A DNA stretch of 64,000 bases. Source: Epinephelus fuscoguttatus. Lineage: Eukaryota; Chordata; Actinopteri; Perciformes; Serranidae. A program made the translations under genes and the position numbers. Each line of letters starts with the position of its first letter. The stretch's first letter is position 1. Location: assembly GCF_011397635.1 (NCBI RefSeq), contig NC_064765.1:31478632-31542631 (forward strand), written 5' to 3'. Positions 34,235 to 47,800 of the stretch are shown here, in pieces. The notes below the pieces were generated by a model, which saw only the letters and a list, made by a program, of their open reading frames with translations, was not told where the DNA came from and did not search any database.

Positions 34235-37200
34235 TTAGCGTCTCTTGTCCTTCCTGTCTCTATCTTTATGCTCCCTATCGCTGCGGGACGACCTGCCCCT
34301 CCCTTCCTCGCTCCTCTTCCTCCTCTCCTTGGATCCCTTCGAGTCCCTCCCTCCTCCGCCACTCCCTCCTCTCTTGCGGTGACCTCGCTCCTCTCCTTTC
34401 TTCCTGTCCCTGGCCCTATCCGACGGCCTCCTCTTGCGCTTGCCACTGTCTCGGCTGCGACTGCGGCTGCTGCTGTTGGATGATGAGGACGAAGAGGATG
34501 AGGACGACGAAGAGGAGCGGCTAGATCCGGAGGAAGAGGACGAGCTTCCGCTGGAGGAGGAGCCGGAGGAGGAAGAGGAGGAGCTGTTGCTATGACTGCG
34601 GCCCTTCTTTGGCTCCTTTTCCTTCTTCCTCCCTCTCCCAACGTCCTCTTCCTCCTTAGAGGGTGCAGGGGTAATGCTGGGGGCCTCCTGGGAGTCAGGA
34701 AGTTTTGGGGGTGCTTCGCCCCCTGGTTTCCCTTCCACAGCCTGGGTCTCAGTGGCTGAGTTCTGGACCTCAAGGCCAGGGATGATGCAATCCTGCCCAG
34801 GCACCATGAAGGCTGTTTGGGGTTCTAAGGGTGGAGAGGATCCCTGGGCCTCAGAGGACTTTTCTGCTGGTTCCTCTGTAGCGTGGCTGAGCTGGGGCTG
34901 GTGACTGATGTCTGGTGCATCTTGGCTGGTTACAGTTGGTTCAGAGGACTGGGTGTTCTGGGTCTTTTCATTCTGGAGGTCTGTGGGCTCCTGTTTACTG
35001 TCTGTTTCTCCCCCCTCACCCTTACTCCTGTCTGCCTGCTCTGGCCCAACCTCCACCTCCATCTCCTCTGACCTTGGACTTGCCTCCTTCTCTCCCTTCT
35101 CCTCGCTGTCCTCTCCTCCTTTAACCCCCTCCTCTCCTTCCTTCTTCTCCTCACTCCCCTCCTCACTCAACTCCATTCCCTCCACCTTTTCTTCCACCTT
35201 CTTCAACACCTCCTTCTCCCTTTCCTCCCTCTCCTCACCCTTGTCCTTCTCCTTCACCTTTCTATCCCCCTCCTTTCTCCTCTCCTTCTCTTCCTCCTCC
35301 TCCTCATCTTCCTCCTCCTCTTCCTCCATAACTGCAATCCCCTTGTTACCTGTCACCTTGACTACCTGACCTGCTGGCTTACCCTCCGCCGAGTGGTCCA
35401 TCCCTGTTGCTGCCGTGTTGCCATCCTGGTCACGGTTTGGCTGTCGCCGGGGGCGGGACTCCATCTTGCTGAGGTGCTCGGCAAAAGCCTCGCGCCTCTC
35501 CTCAAACACAGCTGCCCAGAAAACCAAAACAGAGATCAACAGACGTTAGAAAGTGATAAACACATGCAAAGCAGTTTTCTCTAAAAAGAATTCTCTAAAA
35601 GAAGAACCCTACTGACCATTTAGTTTCTTGGTGGAGTCATCGAGGAGTTTCTGTGAGGCGGAGCACATTTTTCCAGGCACATAGAAGATATGAGGCTTGG
35701 TCTTGGTACGAATGTATTTCACCAGACGATTGTTGTGGCTTGTCCACTCCTCTTGCTGTGCCGTGAAGGAAAAGAGAAGGTTAAATACAAACTCTCTCCA
35801 AACATGACAACATATCTTTGCATTCCTTTCCTAAACCACTCATCTCTGAATACAAACAATCTGTCAGTGCTGTAAATAACCTAATCTTAAAATTTCACAG
35901 ACATGTAGATATTCCAGTCACCTGTCCAATGCTTTCATTTTTAGATCTCAATGTCTCTTGTTTCTACCGGCTCCAAAATCTTGTTCAGAAGCATTTTCTT
36001 ACCAGCTGAGCTAATTCCACTTTCTGTTCCAGTAGCCTCAGCTCAGTCTGTTTGGCTCTCCTCTCTTCAAACAGCTCCCTCTTTTCACTCTCCACCTTCT
36101 TTTTCTCAGCCTCAGCTTGAACCTCAAGCTTCTGCTCAATCTCTGAACGTCGCTTTTGCTGTGGGGGCAAAAGCAAAAACAAACAAACAAACAAAAAAAC
36201 AGTGACGGGATTAAGGAGGGGAAGAGTTTAAGAGGAAGATAAACAGTGGTAGTGCACAAGCATGGAAATTGTATTGTGTAAATACTGTGTCAGCAGTTGG
36301 GTTTCCCCAGCATAAAAATCCTGCTCTCATCCATTACTTTTTTATTTATAAAATCAGAGAACATAAATCAACCCATTTTTTCTTTCGTTGATCAGTTTGG
36401 TTTCAGTGACCAATCTAATTCAGGACCTAGGTCAAAGTGTAATTAGATAAAAATATTTCAGGGGCAGTTTGTTGTCTTTGCCTTGTTGGATGATATTAGC
36501 CAGTATGAAGAACAATTCTTAATATACACAATTCTGGTGACCGCCGTGGGTTCTGCCATCTTGCAGCACTGCCATTACTGCAGTGGCAAGTCAGCAGTGA
36601 CAGCAGAACAGGTTTCTGAATTATCTCAGTTAACTGATGACAATTGTTGGCATTTGACTGTCTGCCAAAAAATAAAAAATAAATAAAATTCACTCCCAAC
36701 AAACAAAACAAACAGAGTTGCCGGTGTGGTGGAGACTTTCAGCCAAATGCGTCTGTGCTTGGTCCATTTAACTTAAATAAATAGTTGCCTTAGATAATAA
36801 ACAGACAAAGATATTATATGGAGACGACACCGCAGTACCAGCGTCTTGTTTACTTTCAGTCCTTCCTCGGATTCATCTATACCTCTGTTTCCTACTGAGG
36901 GTGTCTGTTTATTTGCTTTGTTTGGCCTCTTCAATGACAGTCAGCTTAACAGTTCACTGATAAACTGAACAGATTTTCCTCACCTTCTCTGTGGAGACGT
37001 TGGACTCTTGTTTAAATTTTTGTAGGGTCCCCATCAGCAGGCCGAACATACGCCGATTCCTGAACAAGAAAACACACAAACACCATTTCACACAATTGCA
37101 GGTTTCAGCCGCACAATGATAAATATTTTTGTGTGTGCCAGTCCCCATTTTCTTTCTTTGCTGGTGCAATTCAACAAATGTGACTATAAAACCTCATGGC

Positions 37201-39523
37201 AGTCATCAGCTTTGAATGTCAGGATTGTGGGCTCATAGCGTATGCTGTCATACCTCTGTTTGCCCCTCTCATCCATGGTTTGATCTTGAATGAGGTCTCT
37301 GCGTGTTCTCTCCTTGGAGGTAGCTACTACAGACGACTGCAACGCCGGCTGAGGGACAGAGAAAACATGAAGGAGAACAAACCAATTTGTTAGGTCTGTT
37401 TGTCTTTCAAAACGCTGAATGTCTTATCTTCTTCTAATATTTGACATTTAAATGTGACAATCACGACAGTCTATTTCTGACAGAATACTCTGAGCTGCCT
37501 GTCAACCTGCCTACGGTTTTTTGTCAATCCAAAACATAACCTTTTCTCCCACAGAAGAACAGCACTACCAACACAGAAGACATAAACTCTTTATTCTTAC
37601 CTTTTTGACATCGTCATCGTCCTCGGCGTCGCTGTCGTGGCGCATGTCTCTCCTGGCCCTCTGGTCCCCTGCCAGCCTGCAGACACGTAAAAAGATAAGA
37701 CACTTCACAATCTATGCAAATATATCACCTGCAGCTCTCACAGCTGTCAGGATATGAAGAATCAAAGTGATTCAATTACATAAGCCAGGGCGGTGATCTG
37801 TACACAGGAAAAAGGTACAAAAATAACTGAAAGGCAGCAACAAAACAAACACAGAACAAGAGGGTAAATATTGTCATATCCTCTGACTGCTGTTTGGCCT
37901 GAGGCAGTCTATGGAATTTGTTCAAATGAAACAATTTGGATCTGCTTGAGCAATACCAGCAAGTGGTATACTTCCTAACATCAGCATTAAATTCAGTTAT
38001 TAAACTAGTGACATTCTGTTGGATAACTGAGTGGAGTTCTACATTCTCCACTGAGGACAGACCAAAGCTTCAAAATCAGAGAATCTGAATAGGCTATTTT
38101 AACGACTTAAATTACTTGTGTTTGAGTAGTTGCACCAGTCAATACGTTTGTTTCAATCTACATGAGATGTTTTACAATCGTTGTAGCTGAAATGTTAGCA
38201 CGTCAGATACACGCGTATAGAAACAAACAAACAAACATGTAAATGAAATTAAATAAAATAAAAGCTCACCTCAGCAGGGCTCCTTCGATGTCCCTCTGCT
38301 TGGCAGGGGGGCCGCCGCTTCCCATGTCTGAGAGACTACGCCTGGGAGAGGACACAGAGACAGTGGTTAGAGTAAGCAGGCAGCACTTAATGACAATAAA
38401 TGTGTGATTTATAGAGAATTTATTGTCAGCTGGAACAAATCAATGACCTGCGTATGTTTTGTCAGATCTAGTTTTCTCTTATTCCTACTTAAGTTTTTGT
38501 TTTACCAACAAATATAAAGGAAAATTAATAGAACGATTTTTGACAAATGTTGATGACAAATGACAAATACTTCTTGTTTGTATTGTGGTCAGTTCAGTAC
38601 ACCAAGCTCAAACTGAGCATCATACCTAATAATTTAAATGCTAGATCTACCAAACAGCAGCAGGAGAGTCTAACACAAAATCTGCTGTGCTTTTCAATTC
38701 CTCATGCTCTTACCACCAATTATGCCCCTGCTGTATGGTGGTAATCCTGTCAAGCAATTCTACAGATTAACAGAGCACATCCTGTACCTACCATTACCTT
38801 AACAAACATGCATGCCGGTGGATTTAGCCATCTAGACCACAGCCTTACCTGAGCAGGTTGATTCCTCTGCCTCTACCTCCACCGGGGCCTGCCATGGGGC
38901 CGCCGAGCCGACGGATCTGACCCGGTCTGTAAACAGAGGATGAGGCAGGGGTCATCACAACATTACCTTTCACCACAAAAATCTTAAACTCTGGTCTACT
39001 GAATTACAACAGCTCAGAAAAAAATGTATTATCATTGTTTTTGCAGTAACGTTATTGCGGCTTTGTTTAGAGCAGAGACATTTGGTACTATATAATACAT
39101 CTGTGCTGACACCCGACCGACGCCTGCAGGGCCTTGTAACGGCTGGCCTACTAGGTTTCATATTTCACTCCAGAGAAAGAGTTATGAATTCCGGGTATAT
39201 TTATCACTTATTTGGTTTGGACACAGGTAAGGAAAGTTCGCGGAGTTCCAGCTAGCACAAAGCAATTTTAGGGAGGGGGTAATGTTTGCTATCTGGCTAA
39301 CGCTAGCCGACTCATGCTAACACATACGGCTAGTCATTTGACTGCTAGCACGTTGCTTAGCTTATCACTACAAATATGCCGAAAGCTAAATAACCACTCG
39401 GGGTTTTTACCTCGATTCATTAGGATCACGTCCCGTTAATTTACGAATGTTATCGTCCACATTTTTCAGGCTTTCCTTTGCTTTTTCGAGCTGGTCTTGC
39501 AAGCTCCGCACCGCCACCGCCAT
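34235..39523 (-). CDS. pnn: Pinin, desmosome- and splicing-associated SR-related protein, 693 aa
   Basis: Nine exons: 39411-39523, 38849-38926, 38270-38341, 37601-37676, 37254-37348, 36984-37059, 36003-36158, 35617-35755, 34235-35511. Sum 2082 bases, one open frame. The N-terminus ([20 protein letters not shown]) is nearly identical to human pinin, followed by GGGRGRG, then the Pinin/SDK/MemA domain ([55 protein letters not shown]; about 145-268). Then a Glu/Lys-rich region (about 328-425) and a C-terminal poly-Ser/RS domain (about 574-693) ending DRKDKRR, as in human. Pinin is an exon-junction-complex and ASAP/PSAP-linked splicing factor in nuclear speckles and also associates with desmosomes. 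It is convergent with gemin2. Confidence 0.97.
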
Positions 39524-39560
39524 CTTGCTTCCAATAGCGCGAATCACGTGTTCTGTGTTC
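39500..39560 (-). promoter_or_regulatory. YY1-like motif over the pnn start codon, with nearby E-box
   Basis: On the minus strand the start codon sits inside GCAAGATGGCGGTGG, a strong match to the YY1 consensus AAGATGGCGGC. A CACGTG E-box lies at about 39546-39551. This is typical of TATA-less housekeeping promoters; function is inferred. Confidence 0.5.
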
Positions 39561-39759
39561 TTCTTCTACTACCTCTTTACTGGGTTTTCTTCTTCGGGTG
39601 CACCGGGAGCTGATATGTGGGGTTGTGGTGCATTACCGCCATCTGCTGGTCAGTTTTTTTTTATCACTTATCACTTGTTCCAGTTTCGGCTACTCATTAA
39701 ATATAATATTTCCCAAAATGTTGTGATTATTATTATTTTCCTAAAGATAAAATAATAAT

Positions 39760-41270
39760 TGATAATTTGACACCAATCACATTGCTTAATACTGATTATA
39801 AGGTTCTTTGTGGGGCTGCTGGATATCGAGCACATCACAGCACTGAGACTACACTTGTAAAAGTTTTAAATGACATTCATCTGAGCAGTGATGCATCAAA
39901 GATTTTGGTTCTGGTATTACTGGACCTCAGTGCTGCATTCGACACAGTCGACCATAAAATACTGCTCGACAGACTAGAAAAGTTTGTGGGACTTTCTGGC
40001 ACCGTGCTAAATTGGTTTAAATCTTATTTACAAGACAGGGATTTCTTTGTGTCACTTGGCAATTATGAATCTGTGCGAACAAAAATTACATGTGGAGTTC
40101 CTCAAGGATCCATTCTTGGGCCTCTTCTGTTCAACATCTATATGCTCCCTCTTGCTCAGATTATGGAATATCATAACATCTCCTACCATACTTATGCAGA
40201 AGACACACAACTTCACATAACAGTGTCACCAGATGACTACAGTCCCCTATATCTACTAAATAAGTGCATTGACGAAATCAATACATGGATGTGCCAGAAT
40301 TTTCTACAACTAAACACAGACAAAACTGAGATAGTTATTTTTGGCCCCAAAGAACAAAGATGAATAGTCAGTGCTCACCTTGACGCCATGACACTAAAAC
40401 CTACAAATCAAGCCAGAAATCTTGGTGTAGTTCTGGACTCAGACCTAAATTTCAATAGTCACATTAAGACAATTACTAAATCAGCCTACTACCACCTTAA
40501 AAACATAGCAAGAATAAAAGAATTTCTGTCTAAACAAGATACAGAAAAACTTGTTCATGCTTTCATTTTCAGCAGGCTGGACTATTGTAACGGTGTCTTC
40601 ACAGGCCTGAGTAAAAAATCAATCAGACAACTGCAGCTCGTCCAGAACGCTGCTGCCAGAGTCCTCACCAACACCAAGAGAGTGGAGCACATTACACCAG
40701 TGCTTAAATCACTGCACTGGCTTCCTGTGTGTCAAAGGATAGACTTTAAAATCTTGTTACTTGTCTATAAAGCACTAAATGGTCTTGGGCCTAAATACAT
40801 CTCTGATATACTTGTACATTATGAAGCATCCAGACCCTTCAGATCATCTGGAACAGGTTTACTCAGTGTTCCCAGGATCAAAACCAAACAAGGTGAAGCA
40901 GCCTTTAGTTTCTATGCTCCCCGCCTGTGGAACAAACTTCCAGAATATCTGAGGTCGGCTGAAACTGTCAACTCATTTAAATCAGGACTTAAAACATTAC
41001 TATTTACTACAGCTTACCAGTGAACTAGATATGTAACTTATTGTTAGGATAATCTGTAGCTATTGTTTTTATATTTGTCTGCTGTTGCTTTTGCTTTATG
41101 TTTGCTTTTTAAATGCATTTTCTGCACTGTTTTTAACTATTTATTTTCTTGCTTTTAGCTCTTGTTTTTAATGATCTGTTGTTTTTAATGTATTTCTCTT
41201 GTAAAGCACATTGAATTGCCTTGTGTATGAATGGTGCTATATAAATAAAATTGCCTTGCCTTGCCTTGCT
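39760..41270 (+). mobile_element. 5'-truncated L2-like LINE with one in-frame stop
   Basis: It begins inside a reverse-transcriptase domain (YRAHHSTETTLVKVLNDIHL, LLDLSAAFDTVDH, GVPQGSILGPLLFNIYM, YHTYAEDTQ). It continues through the typical C-terminal part (RNLGVVLDSDLNFNSHI, SRLDYCNG, SLHWLPVCQRIDFKILLLVY, LWNKLPEYLR). The frame is open from 39767 to 41023 except for one TGA at 40361-40363. The usual YADD catalytic motif reads YAED. The 3' end has the classic GCTATATAAATAAAATTGCC tail with repeated TTGCC units. It is a dead copy lying about 240 bases upstream of the pnn start codon. Confidence 0.9.
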
Positions 41271-41539
41271 GCGAGGCTGAAGAAAGGTATTTTAAAAAAA
41301 TAGTGAGACACAATCAGGATAGTTGAAAGGTAGGCCAATATATACATACGGATAAAACAACAACTGACATTATGAAAATTTGGAGTAATGTAAAGTGTAA
41401 ATAAATTCTAAACAGGTAGTTGCAGAGTGATATCACAATCTTTGGCAACGTTTTGTTATCTAATAACTTTTATCCGATGAATGAGTGTACATTTTAACTT
41501 CATATGGGGGAAATAATGTCAGTACATAAGGAAGAAGGA

Positions 41540-42420
41540 CATGGTTAAAAACTATGAAGATGGGGATGTGAATGTGATTGATTCTGATATCCTGAATGGT
41601 GTCCTGAAATTAAAATGCTTAAAATCTTTCATTACGAATAGTCACTCCTTTTGGTTTATTGTCCCCAGTGTAATTTTTTTTTCTTACATTGTGATAATGA
41701 GTGTAACTCTTTATCAATTAAACTATCTGCTTTCCATCAGCAAGTCCATCTCTGTTGGAAATTAATATATAAACGTAATTTCACACTACATGACACACCA
41801 GTTTGGAACAACAGATACACATTGCTCAGCAGAAAATCTGTGTACATAGAGGAATGGGTCTCCACAGGGATTTGGGCTGTTGCTCATTTTATGGATGGGA
41901 ATGGAAATGTATTACAGCATGAGGAGTTTTGTGAGAAATTCCAACTCCAGTGACCTGATATACTAAAAGCCATACCACTGTCTCTGAGGTCAGTGGTTAA
42001 AGAAAACCTTCTGTACTTTAAGGTCTGTCCTGGACTGAGACACCTTTGATTTTTGTGACAGTGAATGTACCAACAGAGTTCTGTGAAACTTTTTATTAGA
42101 GGTATTTTTCCTCAACTCAGTAAGAGGAAATCATATTCTCAAGGAATTTCCACTCCCTCCTACGGTAAAAAAGTGCACTTCAGCATTTTAAATGAGATTC
42201 ATCCAATGAACAAACTCTTATAGCTGAGATTTAATTTTGATGTGAATAATTTTACATTTTGTGAAAGGAAAATTGAATCTTTGTTACATGTGTTTTTCTA
42301 TTGTATATCAGTGCAGGCCCTCTGGGGTGATGTGCAGTGCTGGCTACAGTCCAGGGAGACTGAGTTGTCACTCTTGAAAGTGAAGAGTCATATTTGGTGT
42401 TTGTGTTGAAAACAAGGAAG
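41540..42420 (+). mobile_element. Decayed L1-like LINE fragment (end of ORF2)
   Basis: Broken frames carry TPVWNNRYTLLSRKSVYIEEW, a GNVLQHEEFCEKFQL-type segment, and FCERKIESLLHVFFYC with a following LW-D-QCWL. These resemble the extreme C-terminal part of L1/Tx1-type ORF2 in fish (W.N..., EEF..KY, C.FC..E.E...H.F..C). Stops and shifts make it a relic. Confidence 0.6.
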
Positions 42421-44867
42421 CAGACTTGGTTCTAAATATTGTCTTGTTACTAGGGAAGTCTTTTTTATACATGAATGCAGATAATTTAAGACTAAACTCA
42501 GTCTGAAGCAGCGGGAGACACAGTTAAAACTCAAGTAAATCACTGAAACTTGTTAAAGACAAGGCAGCTCTTACATAATTTTAATTACTAGATATGTTTA
42601 AGTTAATTTGAAAGCCCTGTTTTTGTTTTATTAGTATATATCTATCATTTTGTATCTGGTTCTTATATTTGTTTGCTAGTTCCATTTCAGCATATGTGCT
42701 ATTTCACTTAAAGCTACAAGTGTATGCAAGTGCTGCACCAGCATGTTGCTACTTGCATGAATCTTAGCAGCCACATAAAAAAACTTGTTTGTTTCAGAAT
42801 GGTTCCTGACTAACAAACAAGGGAAGCTAAACATCCATCATCTCATGTCATAAAAGCACCAACAAGTGCTTTGACGTAAAACAGGAGAGCTTTAAATATT
42901 GCTCTACTGTTGGAGCAGGACTGTGCCACATGCAAACTGAGGAGAACCAGAATTTCTAGAAGTGCTTCTGCTGTCAGAAGTCACAAGATCCTCAGGAAGT
43001 ATATGACCATAACTTGAACTGCAGCAGTCTGTCAGCTCATACTTTATGACTGTTTAGCTGGGTGGAGTTACCCATAGACAAACATATCAACAACTTGAAT
43101 GCAGTATGAGCTTTATCCACTCAGCATGAAGAGAACAAGAATAGCATCCTAGTATAAGAATAATTGGTGATCATAAAAAACAATCAAAATGGTTGTGGTA
43201 CACGCCTACAAGACCAAGTTAGAAGGCGTGTTTATTAAATATATGACACCATATTTATTTTCAGTTTAGAATAGTAGAGAACTAAGTGTTCATTTTGTTT
43301 TGTTTCTGTGGAGTTACAGTGTACAGTCACTCTTTCCTCTCTTGGCAGCCAGGCGCTGTGTGCCCATCCATCTCTATTAAACTGGTGCGCCAACACTGAA
43401 CTGAGAATACCAGCTCACAAAAATAAAATCCCTTTGAGTCCTTATTTTGCAGCTTTTGCAAATCAAAGTAGGGACCAACCATGAAACAGCATTTCGTTAC
43501 CTGAGTCATATCTGCACTGCTGGATTTCTCCTTTTCTTCTGATGACTGCATTATCTGTTGAGTGGATCACATAAATGATCTCTTTTACATATAAACACAT
43601 TGTGGCAGTGTGTGTGTGTGTGTGTTACACTACCATTCTGTTTGTTTGTGAACTCACTGAATTGACATTTGAAAACATACATCATCATAAACCATGTCAA
43701 ATGTGTTTCATTTGAAATGTTTCAATCAGTTAAAGAAGAGAAGGTGGAATACGCCAGTCCATAGGGTGTCACTTTGTTTTGACATTTTTTGTTCAACCAA
43801 GAAAAAAAGGCCCTAACTGATTAATATCAAAATACTGTATGTTTCTAAATCATCTATAAGACTAGCAGGAGTTGCAACAACATCAAAGTAATGAGCAATA
43901 ATTTGTTGATTACCTCTCCTATCCCACTGTCTGGCACACCTCAGTGACGCTGAATAAGCCGTTAATCAGCATCCTGCTGGGTATTAACTGAACGTCACCC
44001 AGTGTGTTGTAACCGTGGGGCCACAAAAATGTGTTATTGTTTCAGCTTAATTGCATAACACCAACATGATAATCTCATTACCAGACGTGAACAAGCTCTT
44101 TGTCTGAGCTCTGAGCAAAGCAGGAAACAAAATGAAATTAGCAGTGAGCATGTTTCCTCTTGTGTCAGCAAAGGTATGAGCAAATATTTACATCACTGAG
44201 GCTACTTGTAAAATGAACTATTGGTAAACGTGAAAATTATTTTCTTCATGACAATAAGTGAAAAGAGTTGCACCCTTATTTGACAGTTTTTAGGTGTGGC
44301 CTTTGGCTGCATCATCATTACTTATCTGCAGCCTCCATGGTTTTTCCCCTGAATGAAACATGATCATTATGTGATTTGAAGCGTAAACCCTCCTCCTGAG
44401 CACTGAGAAGAGTTATTAAAACTAAAGGGACTAAATGAAAAGGTTACTCCATGGGTTAGGCAAGCTGTTTTCTAAATATAATACCTTTAATTTGTTCTTA
44501 TATTTCTTTTGATTAGGGCAGTGTGAGCAGAGGGAAACCATCATTTCTCTCTTCTTTGCCTCAATCTTTCAGTCCTCTCTCTACCACTCACCTCCCTTCT
44601 CTCTGCTCATCACCAACCAGCACTTTCCCTGTATTCCCCATTGCTGTGTTGTCATGGTGACAGCGGTTGAATCTCATTTGCAAGTGTTTCATGTTGCCCC
44701 CTCACTGGAGGGAAAGCCCTGCAGTGCAGTGATGTGCTGCCTCGGTCCACTGACGAGAACTCATATTCAGTGTTTTCTCCTCATCTGCTGTCCTCTCTCG
44801 GACGGAGTTTGTTATCTGTATTGTACATTTTTCAAGTGAGCACAACCCTGACGTGATGAAATACAGC
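42421..44867. other. Intergenic DNA, no gene recognised
   Basis: No exon assigned. A 74-codon minus-strand frame at 43327-43551 has no known motif and no convincing splice context. A short (GT)n lies at about 43611-43624. Confidence 0.5.
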
Positions 44868-47800
44868 TTTATTACTCACCATATACAGTTTACACAATTT
44901 GAAAACTATGTGTGTGTACCCAGAATGCTGCTGGAGCTGAAAACAGGAGGTAAAGAAACAATAAGACAGCGGAAGCAAACAACTTTTTAATGCTTTTATT
45001 CACTGACTAAAAGAAGAGAAGCATTCATTCGACATTAATTCAAATCAACATTCGGCAGGTTGACCCCTCAAGTGTAGGCCATCTGTCAGTTAAGAGGTTT
45101 TACATGGAGGTTTGTAATGTAGCCTCCCTTTTCTCCACAACATGAATCAACACTGTTGTCTATGATAAAATCTGCCCTCTGAGCTGGAGAGGACTCTTTC
45201 CCTGCAGGCCAAAACAAAAAACAGCTGGAAAGGTTTCAAATCACAGTTTGATATTATTTTAGTCTTAAATTAACTTAAGAGCAGCTACACAGATGTGGAT
45301 TAAGCCAAGTTCTCAACTAAAATGTTCTAATTCATGAGCAAATAGAGGAAAGTTTTGGGAGTGGAACTTAACTTTGCTGCTCCATTCTGCTGCTCACACT
45401 CAGGTAGTTGTAAAACTGTGCTCAGGTCAGTTTTGACATGAATGACACATACTTAAAATACGCTTCATGTAGTTTGAAATCTGCTCCAGCTGTATTTTGG
45501 GTTACGCCTGGTTCCCTGCTTACAGAAAGAAGGTAAAACCCACTGCTATGTGCTCACTTTAACAAACACAATCACACAGGAACATAACGCTCAGAATATT
45601 CAACATTAAGGATGGTAAAACCATTTTCGCAAAGGAAAAAAAAAACAAAAACAAAAACACACACACAACATAGCTTCTGTTTTTACAAAGTCTGTGTGAT
45701 TTTATAATATACTTCATGTTCATAAATTGAACCCGGACATGTGTTGCATAAGAGTATACCACGGTAATGCATTGTTGATACCTATACAAATATGCACTGT
45801 GTGAGTTTATATATCTATTTATATAGTTTATATTTCTTCCTCTACGGTTTTCTAAAGACGCAGCCGGGCGCTGTCAGCACTGCTTGTGCCCCTTTGTGGC
45901 CACTAGTAAGACTGCTGTTATTGCAAACTGTCCTGATTTTAAACAAATGCACAACATTCGTACCACGATAAAACTGGGGCCGTCTAGCCAGTCTCACAGA
46001 GACCAAGAGTGAGCCCGCCGTCACCGCTGCTGTCGCTGGGCTGGCTGACCAGAATCAAAAGATCTTAAAACTAAAATGATAAAGATTTCATAAATCATCA
46101 TAAGGCCAAGTATTGTCATTGCAAGTTCTTATTAGTTTACGTCTTCATTTCTACTGCGTGACAGTGAGAACAAGAAAATCTAAATGAAGAAAAAAAAATA
46201 AAATAAAGAAAAATAAAAGAGAGAAGAGTGTGGATTATATGCATTCCTCTTGCATAGTTGTGAGGCTGGACTGGGCAGCAGGCCTGCCTGCCTGGCTAAT
46301 TAGGAGGTTTGGCTCTCCAGACTTTACAAGAAAGACTTTGTTTAGCAGCCAGAAACATCAGAGCCACAGTAGCTGAGATCTAAATGAAGATAGTTGGCTG
46401 ACACTGAGCATGAATATCTATCAGTTCATTTATACAGCCGGGCGCTACACCAACCCCCGGGGTGTGCACCACAGCTACTGACAGAGTTTGGCCAGGTTAT
46501 GCTTTCAGTGCCATTTTGTTGTTTCTTCTCTAGAAATACAATGTGGCAAGTATATGATAATACCCTTAATGTCACTGTTATTCTGAGATGATCATTACAA
46601 GCTGTCTGGAAAATCAGTTTCAGTGTCAGCTGCGGCTGATATTAAAAACTGGAGAATCCAAACTTCCTCTAAGGCTCTCAGTGTGGCTAACTGCTAATGG
46701 CCTTGCCCTGTGTGAACCTCCCCTTCACTGAGATCCTGTCTAGCTTTATACACATCTATCTATATCTGTTACACAGGACTGATTTTATACCAGTGCAATG
46801 CACATCCAGTGTTTTTCTCCAAGTTACAGAACATATATCAGGATGTTAATGAGATTCTTCACATTCCTGCACGTGTCCAGCCCAATGTGAGCCTATTCAA
46901 AGTCTTGCATGTACTGGTAGTAGTCTATGGTCTTAGCATTTAGGTAAAAACACAAAACAAACAGGAAGCATTTGAAATCTCACATTGTGATGAAGAAACC
47001 CCGTCTCTTAACAGTAATCCTTTCAGAAAAGAGGTTAAGGGAAGGTTTTAGGCCCAGAACCTTCTAACTACCTCTTTTCTACGGCTAGTTTTACTCTCTA
47101 AAACATTGCACACATCCCGAGAGTCAACATCTGAAACTCTCAAGTTGGCATCGAGTCTGAGCAATGATCAGAGTGGAAGTGAAACTGGTCATGTCTGATG
47201 TGTGTCTGCCTGTGGCTCTGAGCCCGTTTACACTGATGCAGATCTGACACAGTCTGCTGCTTTGGTACTAAAACAACACACGCTAGCACATCTGTCCATG
47301 TCTATGGTTAGTATTGGCTATCAAGTATTAGCACAAATGTGTCAGCTCTGTGTTAATGGGCCTGGTAGTAGGACAGACGCACCCAGATCCCTGTATATCT
47401 ACAGCTCTGCCATCACAACAGTTTTAATAAGCTGTCAAAGGCCGACTGTATCAGATGGATTACATTAGAGGCCAGCTCTGTGGATTCAATTTCCCATCAG
47501 GTCACAGGGGCCCTGATATCTTCCAGGATTTCTCTATGAATGCATATAAAGAGCACAGAAAACAAAAAACATAAACAAAACATTAACAGGTCAGAAGGGC
47601 AGATTGAACTGGCTGTGACTGCATCAATGTACAGTAATTGCTGGTAATGGTCTCCTGAATAACTGACACCTCATCTCCCCTCTAGAGCCTTCAACCTTGT
47701 CATTAGAACGGCAGAACTCATTAAAAATAAGGCTCTGCTAGCTGTGTGTCAATCAGTTGCTCTGTGTACACACAGTATGGTCATACACAAACCTCTGTCT

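Noticed and set aside
34908-35369. Plus-strand open frame opposite the last pnn exon
   Set aside because: Shadow of the acidic pinin region; same compositional cause.
43327-43551. 74-codon minus-strand frame starting MQSSEEKEKSS
   Set aside because: Plausible-looking protein but no recognised family and no supporting exon around it. Needs transcript evidence.
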